Assembly: GCF_008365295.1 (NCBI RefSeq)
Contig: NZ_CP043505.1
Span: 3,348,001-3,412,000, forward strand
From: Agromyces intestinalis
GTDB taxonomy: Bacteria > Actinomycetota > Actinomycetes > Actinomycetales > Microbacteriaceae
Reading direction: 5' to 3'
Length of the DNA: 64,000 bases
Below, one piece after another: positions 16,992 to 24,371 of this stretch; position 1 is the first letter of the stretch, and each line of letters opens with the position of its first letter. The notes below the pieces were generated by a model, which did no database searches, had not been told where the DNA came from, and worked only from the letters and a program-made list of their open reading frames with translations. Both the position numbers and the translations under genes were made by a program.

Positions 16992-16994
16992 GCT
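16989..16994 (+). promoter_or_regulatory. -10 box TAGGCT before the tyrosine phosphatase
   Basis: TAGGCT at the very end of the upstream gene ends seven bases before GTG 17002; a leaderless message is likely. Confidence 0.45.
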
Positions 16995-17001
16995 ACGGCC
17001 C

Positions 17002-17736
17002 GTGCAGATCTCGACGAGGATCCCCGTTCCGGGCACCTACAACTTCCGCGACGTCGGTGGGCTTCCGGCCGCCGATGGCATCGTCCGATCCGGCGTGCTC
17101 TACCGCTCCGACGGCCTGTTCCGGCTCGGCGACGACGGGCGCGACCACCTGCGCGAACTCGGTCTGTCGCGTGTGATCGACCTTCGCGACGAGCGGGAGG
17201 CGCATGCGATGCCCGACGACCTCGACGGGCTCGACCTGCAAGTGCGGCGCCTGCCGGTCTTCGAGGGGTCGGGCGCCTCGCAGGGCGCCGGCGGTGTTTC
17301 GCTCGAGGTGCTGTACGAGCGCATCGTGACGCAGCACTCGCGCGTTGTCGTCGACGCCGTGCGCGACATCTCGACCGCCGACGGCGCCGTGCTCGTGCAC
17401 TGCACCGCCGGCAAGGACCGCACCGGTGTCGTGGTCGCGATGACCCTGCTCGCGGTCGGGGTCGACCGCGATGCGGTCATCGCCGACTACGAGCGCACCG
17501 AGCAGAACCTCGCCGGCGAGTGGCTGGAGGGCATGATCGAGATGATCGGCCGGTACGGCGTGCCCGACAGCCCCGAGCTGCGCGTGCTCATGGGCGGCAG
17601 CCCGCCCGAGGCGATCGAGTCGGCCATCGAGCGCGTGGAACGCGAGCACGGGTCGGCGCGCGACTATCTGCTCGCGTCGGGGCTCGCGCTGAGCGAGCTG
17701 GCCGGCCTCGAAGCGCGGCTCCTCGAGCGGGGCTGA
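17002..17736 (+). CDS. Protein tyrosine/serine phosphatase (PtpB-like)
   Basis: A 244-residue dual-specificity-type phosphatase. The catalytic P-loop is HCTAGKDRTG (Cys and Arg of CX5R). Near the N-terminus are the family blocks TYNFRDVGGLP and VLYRSDGLFRLGDDG, and IDLRDEREA supplies the upstream Asp. This architecture matches the mycobacterial PtpB/triple-specificity family that also acts on phosphoinositides. GTG 17002 is chosen from promoter spacing; an earlier GTG at 16972 would overlap the regulator gene. Substrate unknown. Confidence 0.85.
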   Translation: MQISTRIPVPGTYNFRDVGGLPAADGIVRSGVLYRSDGLFRLGDDGRDHLRELGLSRVIDLRDEREAHAMPDDLDGLDLQVRRLPVFEGSGASQGAGGVSLEVLYERIVTQHSRVVVDAVRDISTADGAVLVHCTAGKDRTGVVVAMTLLAVGVDRDAVIADYERTEQNLAGEWLEGMIEMIGRYGVPDSPELRVLMGGSPPEAIESAIERVEREHGSARDYLLASGLALSELAGLEARLLERG

Positions 17737-17761
17737 GCTGCCGAGCGGGGCTGAGCGGCGC

Positions 17762-18421
17762 TCAGGCGGGTTCGGCGCTGAAACGTGCGTCGACGGATGC
17801 CTCGATCACGAGATCGCCCGGTGCGAGCTCGGGGGCCGGCGAGCCGGCATCCATCGCGACCGCGCGGGCGAACAGCGGGGCGGGTCGCGGTACGTCGCGC
17901 GGGGCGAGCAGCCCCGAGTCGGCGAGTTCGACGGGCACCGGAGTGCCGAGCCCGAGCGACTCGGCGTAGACGCGCGCCTTCGCGACCGCGTCGGCCACGG
18001 CACGACGCTGCGCCTGTTCGCGCACGCGGCGGCCCGTGGCATCGGTCAACCGCCAGTCGATGCCCTCGATCCGAACGAGATCGTCGGCGCCGAGGCCGCC
18101 CGCCCATGCGGCGAGCACCGCCAGATCGCGGAACACGACCTCGACGCGCGTGCGCGCGTCGAACACGGGCGGCAGCTGCCGCCCGTCGGCGTTCCACGGC
18201 CGGTGCGACCAGGTCTGCACCTGCCCTGCCGACCAGCGTTCGAGCGAGCCCGCAGCCTCGAGTTCGCGGATGCCGCCGAGGAGCCGTGTGTGCGCGTCGG
18301 CGACGTCGCGCAGCGAACGCTCGGCATCGGGCCCCGATACGGCGACGGTGACCGCGACGGCCGCGAGCTCGGGGGCGACGCGCTCGTCGGCGCGGCCCGT
18401 GACGGCGATGATGGTGGTCAT
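17762..18421 (-). CDS. SIMPL (DUF541) domain protein
   Basis: A 219-residue protein of the SIMPL family. The N-terminus TTIIAVTGRADERVAPELAAVAVTVAVSG and the repeated helix RREQAQRRAVADAVAKARVYAESLG-like segment are characteristic, as is LVIEASVDARF at the end. Most SIMPL proteins are exported, but no signal peptide is visible here, so this one is probably cytoplasmic. Function of the family is poorly known (envelope stress, kinase signalling). GAGGAGG precedes ATG 18421 at a good distance. Confidence 0.75.
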   Translation of the reverse strand: MTTIIAVTGRADERVAPELAAVAVTVAVSGPDAERSLRDVADAHTRLLGGIRELEAAGSLERWSAGQVQTWSHRPWNADGRQLPPVFDARTRVEVVFRDLAVLAAWAGGLGADDLVRIEGIDWRLTDATGRRVREQAQRRAVADAVAKARVYAESLGLGTPVPVELADSGLLAPRDVPRPAPLFARAVAMDAGSPAPELAPGDLVIEASVDARFSAEPA

Positions 18422-18564
18422 GCGGCCTCCTCAAGATCCGGGGCATCCGGAATGGTGCGCGAACCGGATCTGTTCTAGACTGTAGGGCCGCGCTCGCCCA
18501 GGTGAACCGCGGACTTGGCAATTCCACAGTGTGCGACGACGACCCGCCAGCAACTGGCGCGCAT

Positions 18565-18929
18565 GGGGATGATCGGTTTCGACATCGCCTGTGTGCCCAC
18601 GAGAAGCGGGCCGAGGATGCAGGGTTATCTCGTGAACGCTCCCTGCGAATCAATAACTGCCAATAACAAGCAGTCCGACTTCGCTCTCGCTGCGTAAGCA
18701 GAGCCGATAGTCCGTCAGTCCGGGTTCGTTCCCGCCCCGGTCACTGGCGTCATCTAGGGAACTTGCTGCGCACCGGCGCCTGAACGGTGTGCGGGACTCT
18801 TTCAGGCTGGGCCCGTCGACTCAGGTGCCTGTCACAAGAGTCGGGGCCGATGAGAACGCTCGACAGGATGCGCCCGGAGAATGCGTGGAATCTCAGCGAT
18901 GGACGGGGGTTCGATTCCCCCCATCTCCA
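18565..18929 (+). ncRNA. ssrA: Transfer-messenger RNA (tmRNA)
   Basis: The 5' end GGGGATGATCGGTTTCGAC is the conserved tmRNA start, and GGGGATG pairs with CATCTCC near 18922-18928 as the tRNA-like acceptor stem. GGGGGTTCGATTCCCCCC is the T-arm. The tag reading frame runs from GCC 18659 to TAA 18697 and encodes ANNKQSDFALAA, the ALAA ending being the actinobacterial degradation signal. Length of about 365 bases is normal. CCA is not encoded. It rescues stalled ribosomes together with SmpB, encoded at 14841. Two apparent small reading frames inside it are not genes. Confidence 0.95.
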
Positions 18930-18972
18930 CCCTTCGGTCGTCGTCGCACACTGCGGAACCGCTGTTCGTGCG

Positions 18973-19884
18973 TCACGCGAGTGCCGCAGCTCGCACGAGT
19001 TCGGCCATGCGCATCGCCGCAGGGTGGCTGCGCATCGCGCGCTTCACCCGCAGCATCACGCGCCGCCGCACGTCGGCGTCGGCGACGGGCACCGCGACGA
19101 CGTCGCCCGGCAGGCGGAACGCCCCGAGCCTGGGCACGACCGTGATGCCGACGCCCTCGGCGACATAGTCGAACGCGCTCGCGTAGTCGGGGGCGGCGAC
19201 CCGGAACCGCGGCACGAAGCCCCGCTCGGCGCATGCCGTGATCACGATCTCGCGGCATGGCCCGCGCGCGTGGTCGTTGTCGATCCACGCCTCCGCGGCG
19301 AGTTCGGCGAGCCCGACCGAGGCGCGCCCCGCGAGCGGGTGCGCGGCGGGAACGACCGCGAGGTAGCCCTCGGCGCGCAGCTCTTCGAGGTCGTACCCGT
19401 CGGCCTCGCCGTCGGCCACCGTCGGATCGCGGTCGCCGCGGACCGATTCGGCGATGTAGATCTCGAGGTCGGGATCGGCCGACCGCCGGCCCCGGAGCTC
19501 GAGCAGGTCGATCTCGACCACGAGCTCGGGGAATTCGTCGGCGAGCGTGCCGACGATCACCGGCATCCACGCGCGGTTCGCCGACATGAAGCATCCGACC
19601 CGCAGGGTGCCGCGACGGCCGGCCCGGAGGTCGTCGGCGAGGCTCTCGAACTCGGCGAGCTGGTCGAGCACGCGCGTCGCGCGTTCGGCGACGACGAGAC
19701 CAGCCGCGGTGGGCCGGATGCCCCGCCCCACGCGTTCGACGAGCACCAGGCCGGTCTCGCGCTGCAGGGCGCTCACGTGCTGGCTGACGGCCGACGGCGT
19801 GTAGCCCAGGCGATCGGCGGCCCGGTTGATGGAGCCCGTGTGCACGACCGCTCGGAACACGCGAAGCCGGTGAGGATCGACCAT
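18973..19884 (-). CDS. LysR-family transcriptional regulator
   Basis: A 303-residue LysR regulator. The winged helix is in [59 protein letters not shown], followed by a periplasmic-binding-like effector domain (LRVGCFMSANRAWMPVIVGTL). It is divergent from an EamA-type exporter, 48 bases apart; this arrangement suggests it controls that exporter in response to the exported metabolite, often an amino acid. ATG 19884 sits six bases after the minus-strand TACGGT box. Confidence 0.87.
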   Translation of the reverse strand: MVDPHRLRVFRAVVHTGSINRAADRLGYTPSAVSQHVSALQRETGLVLVERVGRGIRPTAAGLVVAERATRVLDQLAEFESLADDLRAGRRGTLRVGCFMSANRAWMPVIVGTLADEFPELVVEIDLLELRGRRSADPDLEIYIAESVRGDRDPTVADGEADGYDLEELRAEGYLAVVPAAHPLAGRASVGLAELAAEAWIDNDHARGPCREIVITACAERGFVPRFRVAAPDYASAFDYVAEGVGITVVPRLGAFRLPGDVVAVPVADADVRRRVMLRVKRAMRSHPAAMRMAELVRAAALA

Positions 19885-19890
19885 GCCTGA

Positions 19891-19896
19891 ACCGTA
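19891..19896 (-). promoter_or_regulatory. -10 box TACGGT, leaderless start of LysR
   Basis: Minus-strand TACGGT ends exactly six bases before ATG 19884. Confidence 0.5.
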
Positions 19897-19920
19897 CAGC
19901 ATCACTGAATCGACCGAAAG

Positions 19921-19926
19921 TATCGT
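19921..19926 (+). promoter_or_regulatory. -10 box TATCGT, leaderless start of the EamA exporter
   Basis: TATCGT ends exactly six bases before GTG 19933. CGAA and TTCG flank it symmetrically (19915-19929), a possible LysR half-site pair. Confidence 0.45.
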
Positions 19927-19932
19927 TCGCTT

Positions 19933-20931
19933 GTGCTGAATCGAGCCGCGGTCGAGCATGGGAGCATGCTCGAGATATCCCACCCCGCCGTCACGCGTGG
20001 AGCGACCACCGATCGTCGATCGATCGACTGGCGCGTGCCGGTCGCGACCGGCATCGTGCTCGTGCTGTGGGCCTCGGCGTTCATCGCGATCCGATGGATC
20101 GGCGACGCGTACTCGCCGGGCGCCCTCGCGCTCGGCCGGCAGGCGGTCGGCACGGTGGCGCTCGTCGCGGTCGCGATCTGGCGTCGCCCGCCTCTGCCGC
20201 GCGGTCGGGGGCTCGCCCTCGTGGCCGCATACGGCGTGCTGTGGTTCGCGGGGTACACGCTCGCGCTCAACGTCGCCGAGCGGCACCTCGACGCAGGCAC
20301 GACCGCGATGCTCGTGAACATCGCGCCGCTGCTCGTCGCGGTCGTCGCCGGAGTCGCACTGCACGAGGGATTCCCGCGCACCCTCATGGTCGGCATCGGC
20401 GTCGCATTCGTCGGCGTCGTCGTGATCGCGGTCGGCGGATCGGGCGTGCACGGCGACGCGCTCGGCATCGTGCTCGGGCTCGTCGCGGCGGCGCTCTATG
20501 CGAGCGGGGTGCTGGTGCAGAAGGTCGCGCTGCGCACCGTCGACGCGCTGTCGGCGACCTGGGTCGGGTGTGCCGTCGGAGCCGCGGCGCTGCTCGCGTT
20601 CCTGCCGCAGCTCGCAGGCGAGGTCGTCGTCGCCCCGGTTCCCGCGACGCTCGGGGTCGTCTACCTGGGGGTGTTCCCGTCGGCGGTCGCGTTCCTGCTG
20701 TGGGCGTTCGTGCTGCAGCGCAGCACCGCCGGGGCGACCGCGTCGGCGACCCTCGCGGTGCCGGCGATCGTCGTGCTCATGTCGTGGCTGCTGCTCGGCG
20801 AGCTGCCGACGGTGTGGGGACTCGTCGGCGGTGCGCTCTGCCTCGCCGGCGTCGCATGGAGCCGGCGACCGTCGCGCGCGGGGCGCAGCCACGAGCCGTC
20901 GGGGTCTCGGGGCCCCGCTTCGGGGCGCTGA
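19933..20931 (+). CDS. EamA/DMT-family exporter
   Basis: A 332-residue drug/metabolite transporter with ten predicted spans in two EamA repeats (PVATGIVLVLWASAFIAIRWIG in the first, LGIVLGLVAAALYASGVLVQK in the second). Relatives export amino acids or purine-like metabolites. GTG 19933 is chosen because TATCGT lies six bases upstream; ATG 19966 would remove 11 residues of the cytoplasmic tail and is the alternative. A perfect hairpin spans that ATG (see 19952-19973). It is probably controlled by the divergent LysR protein. Confidence 0.83.
   Translation: MLNRAAVEHGSMLEISHPAVTRGATTDRRSIDWRVPVATGIVLVLWASAFIAIRWIGDAYSPGALALGRQAVGTVALVAVAIWRRPPLPRGRGLALVAAYGVLWFAGYTLALNVAERHLDAGTTAMLVNIAPLLVAVVAGVALHEGFPRTLMVGIGVAFVGVVVIAVGGSGVHGDALGIVLGLVAAALYASGVLVQKVALRTVDALSATWVGCAVGAAALLAFLPQLAGEVVVAPVPATLGVVYLGVFPSAVAFLLWAFVLQRSTAGATASATLAVPAIVVLMSWLLLGELPTVWGLVGGALCLAGVAWSRRPSRAGRSHEPSGSRGPASGR
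19952..19973 (+). repeat. Perfect 9-bp hairpin at the 5' end of the EamA gene
   Basis: TCGAGCATG and CATGCTCGA are exact inverse copies separated by GGAG. If translation began at ATG 19966, the hairpin would expose a GGAG in its loop and bury the start; if it begins at GTG 19933 the structure lies within codons 7-14. Confidence 0.55.
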
Positions 20932-21058
20932 CGGCCCGCACCCCCAATTCGGGGCCTTCGAAGCGCAGAGGGCGCCGCAGCGGCGATCGATGCGTGATGA
21001 TGGGTTCGCGGCAGCCCGAGCCGCCATGTCCCCGAGTCCTCCGCGTCCGACGGAGGAG

Positions 21059-21067
21059 CCCCCCCCC
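21059..21067 (+). repeat. C9 homopolymer before the lipoprotein ribosome binding site
   Basis: Nine consecutive C bases lie directly upstream of GAGAGGA, the binding site for the gene at 21084. TCCTCCG/CGGAGGA (about 21037-21057) just before it forms a short hairpin that may end EamA transcription. Confidence 0.5.
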
Positions 21068-21083
21068 GAGAGGATCCCATTCC

Positions 21084-21542
21084 GTGACTGCGCCTGTGCG
21101 TGCCCCCCGAGTCACCCTCACCGTCGCATTCGCGGCACTCGCGCTCTCCCTGACGGGATGCGCGTCGTTCGCCGCAGGCGGCCCGGCTTCCTCAGCCCCG
21201 GCGGTCGAGTCGGAGCCGGTCGCCGAGGTCGATTCGGCTCCCGCGGCTGAGCCGAGCGAGGCGGCAGAACCGGCCGGGGCGGCCGATACCGACGCCGCGG
21301 TGCGCGTCGTCGCCGACGCGTTCGTGAGCTGGGGATACCCGGTGAGCCCCGAGGTCGACTCGATGGCGCAAATGACCGTCTCGGCGCTGCAACCGGGCTG
21401 CCCGAGCCCCGCGGCGTTCCTCGACGGGTTCGTGCCGTCGTTCGTCAACTCGTTCAACGGATCGAACGGCGAGGCGCCCGACGTGAACGAGACGGACTTG
21501 CGCCCCGTGCTCGACCAGGCGATCGACCTGGCCTGCGCCTGA
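21084..21542 (+). CDS. Small secreted lipoprotein of unknown function
   Basis: A 152-residue protein with a lipoprotein signal peptide (hydrophobic core TVAFAALALSL, lipobox LTGC). After the lipidated Cys comes a flexible Ala/Glu/Pro linker of about 45 residues, then a small compact domain: VVADAFVSWGYPVSPEVDSM, MTVSALQPGCPSPAAFLDGF and PVLDQAIDLACA. Two Cys in this domain could pair. I do not recognise the family. GTG 21084 has a good GAGAGGA site. It is probably anchored on the outer face of the membrane. Confidence 0.72.
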   Translation: MTAPVRAPRVTLTVAFAALALSLTGCASFAAGGPASSAPAVESEPVAEVDSAPAAEPSEAAEPAGAADTDAAVRVVADAFVSWGYPVSPEVDSMAQMTVSALQPGCPSPAAFLDGFVPSFVNSFNGSNGEAPDVNETDLRPVLDQAIDLACA

Positions 21543-21567
21543 CCCCAGTGGGCCGGGCCGGGGTCGG

Positions 21568-21645
21568 TCAGTCGGTGAACGCCGCCAGGCAGTAGTCGCA
21601 CTCGGGCTCGTCGCAGAACCAGCCGTCGCTCTCGAACTCGTGCAT
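21568..21645 (-). CDS. 25-residue Cys-rich small protein
   Basis: A very short but convincing gene. From ATG 21645 the peptide reads MHEFESDGWFCDEPECDYCLAAFTD, then TGA. GAGGAGA lies seven bases before the ATG, which is a near-ideal binding site. Three Cys (CxxxxCxxC) with flanking acidic residues resemble a metal-binding knuckle or half a zinc ribbon. It is acidic and has no membrane span. I know no function. It stands alone between a lipoprotein gene and an aldo/keto reductase, both on the other strand. Confidence 0.6.
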   Translation of the reverse strand: MHEFESDGWFCDEPECDYCLAAFTD

Positions 21646-21822
21646 CGGGGTCTCCTCAACTGCGTCCGAGCCAGCGTGCCCGCGAGGTGGGTGCTGCCAT
21701 CAGTGCGATGATCGATAACAGGTCGCCCGATTCGATGTACGGTCGCCACAGTGGTCGAGGGGACGCGACGGATGCCTCGACTCCGCGTCCGCGGCGCACC
21801 TCGAGCGCGGCATGCGGCTCGA

Positions 21823-21828
21823 TAGCAT
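21823..21828 (+). promoter_or_regulatory. -10 box TAGCAT, leaderless start of the aldo/keto reductase
   Basis: TAGCAT ends exactly six bases before GTG 21835. Confidence 0.5.
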
Positions 21829-21834
21829 CGGCGA

Positions 21835-22887
21835 GTGGGTTACCTCGCTGCATCCGACCGCTACGACCGCATGACCTATCGCCGCTCGGGACGATCCGGG
21901 CTGAAACTGCCGTTGCTCTCGCTCGGCCTCTGGCAGAACTTCGGCGACGACCGCCCGCTCGACGCGCAGCGCGCCATCGTGCGCCGCGCATTCGACCGCG
22001 GCGTGACGCACTTCGACCTCGCGAACAACTACGGGCCTCCCTACGGGGCATCCGAATCGAACTTCGGCCGCATCCTCGCGACCGACCTCGCGCCGTACCG
22101 CGACGAGCTGATCGTCTCGACCAAGGCCGGCTGGGACATGTGGCCCGGCCCGTACGGCGTCGGCGGCAGCCGCAAGTACCTCGTGGCCTCGCTCGACGCG
22201 TCGCTCGCGCGACTCGGGCTCGAGTACGTCGACCTGTTCTACTCGCACCGGCCCGACCCCGAGACACCGCTGGAGGAGACCGCCGCCGCGCTCGACCACA
22301 TCGTGCGCAGTGGCAAGGCGCTCTACGTCGGCATCTCGTCGTACGGCGCCGACGACGCCCGCGAGATCGCGCGCCTGCTCGGCGAGCTCGGCACCCCGCT
22401 CACCATCCACCAGCCGTCGTACTCGATGCTCAACCGTTGGATCGAGACCGAGGGGCTGCTCGACGCCGCCGGCGAGCTCGGCTTCGGCGTGATCGGCTTC
22501 ACGGCGCTCGCGCAGGGCATGCTCACGAACAAGTACCTCGACGGCATCCCCGAGGGATCGCGAGCGGCGAGCGGCGGTTCGTTCGACACGGACCGGCTGA
22601 CGGATGCCACGCGCGCGCACCTGCGCGCCCTCGATGCCGTGGCGCGCTCGCGCGGCCAGTCGCTCGCACAGCTCGCGCTCGCGTGGGCGCTGCGCGACGA
22701 CCGCGTGACGAGCCTGGTCATCGGCGCGAGCCGGGTCGAACAGCTCGACGAGAACCTCGATGCACTCGACCGGCTCGAGTTCACGGCCGACGAGCTCGCC
22801 GAGATCGACCGGCACGCCGTCGACAGCGGCGTCGACCTCTGGGGCGACGCCCGACGCGGGGGAGCACTGCCCGAGCTGAAGCCCTGA
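21835..22887 (+). CDS. Aldo/keto reductase (YghZ-like)
   Basis: A 350-residue NADPH-dependent TIM-barrel reductase. The catalytic tetrad region appears as FDLANNYGPPYGASE (Asp, Tyr), VSTKAGWDMWPG (Lys) and FYSHRPDPETPLEETAAALD (His). The long loop after the Lys motif and GLTALAQGMLTNKYL-type segment match the YghZ/L-glyceraldehyde-3-phosphate reductase group. LVIGASRVEQLDENLDAL is the cofactor-binding end. GTG 21835 is favoured by promoter spacing; ATG 21871 is the alternative. Substrate is probably a reactive aldehyde. Confidence 0.87.
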   Translation: MGYLAASDRYDRMTYRRSGRSGLKLPLLSLGLWQNFGDDRPLDAQRAIVRRAFDRGVTHFDLANNYGPPYGASESNFGRILATDLAPYRDELIVSTKAGWDMWPGPYGVGGSRKYLVASLDASLARLGLEYVDLFYSHRPDPETPLEETAAALDHIVRSGKALYVGISSYGADDAREIARLLGELGTPLTIHQPSYSMLNRWIETEGLLDAAGELGFGVIGFTALAQGMLTNKYLDGIPEGSRAASGGSFDTDRLTDATRAHLRALDAVARSRGQSLAQLALAWALRDDRVTSLVIGASRVEQLDENLDALDRLEFTADELAEIDRHAVDSGVDLWGDARRGGALPELKP

Positions 22888-22919
22888 GCCGGTAGCCCTG
22901 AGCCGCCGCCGGGCGACGC

Positions 22920-23219
22920 TCAGGCCGGGATCGCGACCAGGTCCAGCTCCTGGAACTCCGCCACCTCGGGCACCCAGCGATCGGCGACGAACGCGCCGTG
23001 CGCCGGGTGGGCGTCGTAGGCGCGATACGCCTCGGCGTCGGCGAACACCATCGAGAACTGGTGCGTGTGCGTGCTCTTCGGGCTGATCTGACGCGACACG
23101 GTGAACTCCTGCACGCCGGGGATCGCGCTCAGCGTCGCTCGGGCGGTGTCGAGGAAGTCGGCTTCTTCGGCGCTTCCGGGCGCGCTGACGAGGCGGAACG
23201 AGACCGTGTGCTGGATCAT
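22920..23219 (-). CDS. Dabb-family stress-responsive A/B-barrel protein
   Basis: A 99-residue single-domain protein. It starts MIQHTVSFRLVSAPGSAEEADFL and continues IPGVQEFTVSRQISPKSTHTHQFSMVFADAEAYRAYDAHPAHGAFV, which is the Dabb dimeric alpha/beta-barrel pattern. The family includes stress proteins and a few enzymes; no catalytic assignment is possible. Minus-strand TAGGGT lies six bases before ATG 23219. Confidence 0.85.
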   Translation of the reverse strand: MIQHTVSFRLVSAPGSAEEADFLDTARATLSAIPGVQEFTVSRQISPKSTHTHQFSMVFADAEAYRAYDAHPAHGAFVADRWVPEVAEFQELDLVAIPA

Positions 23220-23225
23220 CCGCCC

Positions 23226-23231
23226 ACCCTA
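23226..23231 (-). promoter_or_regulatory. -10 box TAGGGT, leaderless start of the Dabb gene
   Basis: Minus-strand TAGGGT ends exactly six bases before ATG 23219. Confidence 0.45.
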
Positions 23232-23261
23232 GCGGGCGTGGCGGGCAGGGGCCCGGCGGCG

Positions 23262-24122
23262 TCACTCGGACTCGGCGAGTGCTTCGAGCACCGTGTCGTG
23301 CAGCGGGCCGTTCGTCGCGAGCGAGCTGCCGTGCCACGGGCCGGCTTCGCCGGTGATCGAGGTGAACCGGCCACCGGCCTCCTCGACGACCGGCACGAGC
23401 GCGGCGAGGTCGTAGACCTTCACGTCGAACTCGCCGACGATCTCGAGCAGACCCTCGGCGAGCAGCATGTACGACCACGCGTCGCCGTAGGCGCGGTCGC
23501 GCCAGACGCGCTGCGACAGGGCGAGCAGGCGATCCAGGTAGCCGGCATCGCGCCACTGCGCGATGCTCTGGAAGCTCAGGGATGCATCGGCGAGACTCGC
23601 CACGCCCGACACCGCGATGCGTCGCGGCTCGGGCCGCGAGGCATCCGCAGAACTCATCGACGGTGCCGTGGTGCCCGGGGCATCCACCGTCCACGCGCCG
23701 CCGCCCGCCGCAGCCCACCAGCGCCGCCCGAGCGCGGGCATCGCGACCACCCCGACGACCGGGCGCCCGTCGATGGCGAGCGCGATGAGCGTCGCCCAGA
23801 CCGGCACACCCCGCAGGAAGTTCGCGGTGCCGTCGATGGGGTCGATGATCCACTGCCGGGCGGTCGAACCCTCGGTGCCGAACTCCTCGCCGAGCACGCC
23901 GTCGTCGGGGCGCACCTCGGCGAGCCGATCGCGGATCGCTCGCTCGACGGCCAGGTCGGCCTCGGTGACCGGCGTGCGGTCGGGCTTCGTGCGCACCTCG
24001 AGGTCGATCGCGCGGAACCGCGCGAGGGAGACCGAGTCGGCGAGGTCGGCGAGCTCGAGGGCGAGCCTGAGATCGTCGGCGTACGGGGAAGCGTCGGAGG
24101 GCAGGGCGGCTTCAGTGGTCAC
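23262..24122 (-). CDS. Inositol monophosphatase-family phosphatase (HisN-like)
   Basis: A 286-residue Mg-dependent phosphatase. Metal and catalytic motifs are GVLGEEFG, WIIDPIDGTANFLRG and the C-terminal YGDAWSYMLLAEGLLEI with VKVYDLAALVPVVEEAGG. In actinobacteria this subgroup includes histidinol-phosphate phosphatase HisN, which fits the sequence best, but inositol-1-phosphatase activity cannot be excluded. GTG 24122 follows a TAGCCT box by six bases. About 40 residues around VDAPGTTAPSMSSADASRPEPR form an inserted low-complexity loop. Confidence 0.83.
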   Translation of the reverse strand: MTTEAALPSDASPYADDLRLALELADLADSVSLARFRAIDLEVRTKPDRTPVTEADLAVERAIRDRLAEVRPDDGVLGEEFGTEGSTARQWIIDPIDGTANFLRGVPVWATLIALAIDGRPVVGVVAMPALGRRWWAAAGGGAWTVDAPGTTAPSMSSADASRPEPRRIAVSGVASLADASLSFQSIAQWRDAGYLDRLLALSQRVWRDRAYGDAWSYMLLAEGLLEIVGEFDVKVYDLAALVPVVEEAGGRFTSITGEAGPWHGSSLATNGPLHDTVLEALAESE

Positions 24123-24128
24123 CCGCTC

Positions 24129-24134
24129 AGGCTA
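24129..24134 (-). promoter_or_regulatory. -10 box TAGCCT, leaderless start of the HisN-like gene
   Basis: Minus-strand TAGCCT ends exactly six bases before GTG 24122. Confidence 0.5.
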
Positions 24135-24174
24135 ACGGGGGCGGATGTCCCGCACCCCGCGTTTCGCCCCTCGA

Positions 24175-24205
24175 TTGGCGCCGACCCGCATCGACCTGCT
24201 AACGT
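24175..24205 (+). promoter_or_regulatory. Promoter of tRNA-Lys
   Basis: TTGGCG (24175-24180) and TAACGT (24200-24205) separated by 19 bases, 41 bases before the tRNA. Confidence 0.45.
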
Positions 24206-24246
24206 AGTCGCTCGGCCCGGGTTCGAAGGAACGGGGCCGAAACCAC

Positions 24247-24322
24247 GCACCTCTAGCTCAATCGGCAGAGCAACTGACTCTTAATCAGTGGGTTCAGGGT
24301 TCAAGTCCCTGGGGGTGCACCA
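24247..24322 (+). tRNA. tRNA-Lys (anticodon CUU)
   Basis: GCACCTC pairs with GGGGTGC as the acceptor stem (one U-G). CTGACTCTTAATCAG forms the anticodon arm with CTT, and GGTTCAAGTCC is the T-loop. CCA is encoded at 24320-24322. A strong terminator follows directly. Confidence 0.96.
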
Positions 24323-24327
24323 CCACG

Positions 24328-24362
24328 AAGCGGCCCGGTCTGAATCCCAGACCGGGCCGCTT
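24328..24362. terminator. Bidirectional terminator after tRNA-Lys
   Basis: A perfect 15-bp stem (AAGCGGCCCGGTCTG with its exact inverse) and a 5-base loop, followed by TTCGCTTT. It lies between tRNA-Lys and the convergent carboxypeptidase gene and can serve both. Confidence 0.85.
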
Positions 24363-24371
24363 CGCTTTCGG

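Noticed and set aside
18515-19168. Open frames ending SDFALAA and containing MDGGSIPP
   Set aside because: Both lie in or across the tmRNA; the first is the tag frame read upstream and the second is the tRNA-like 3' end.
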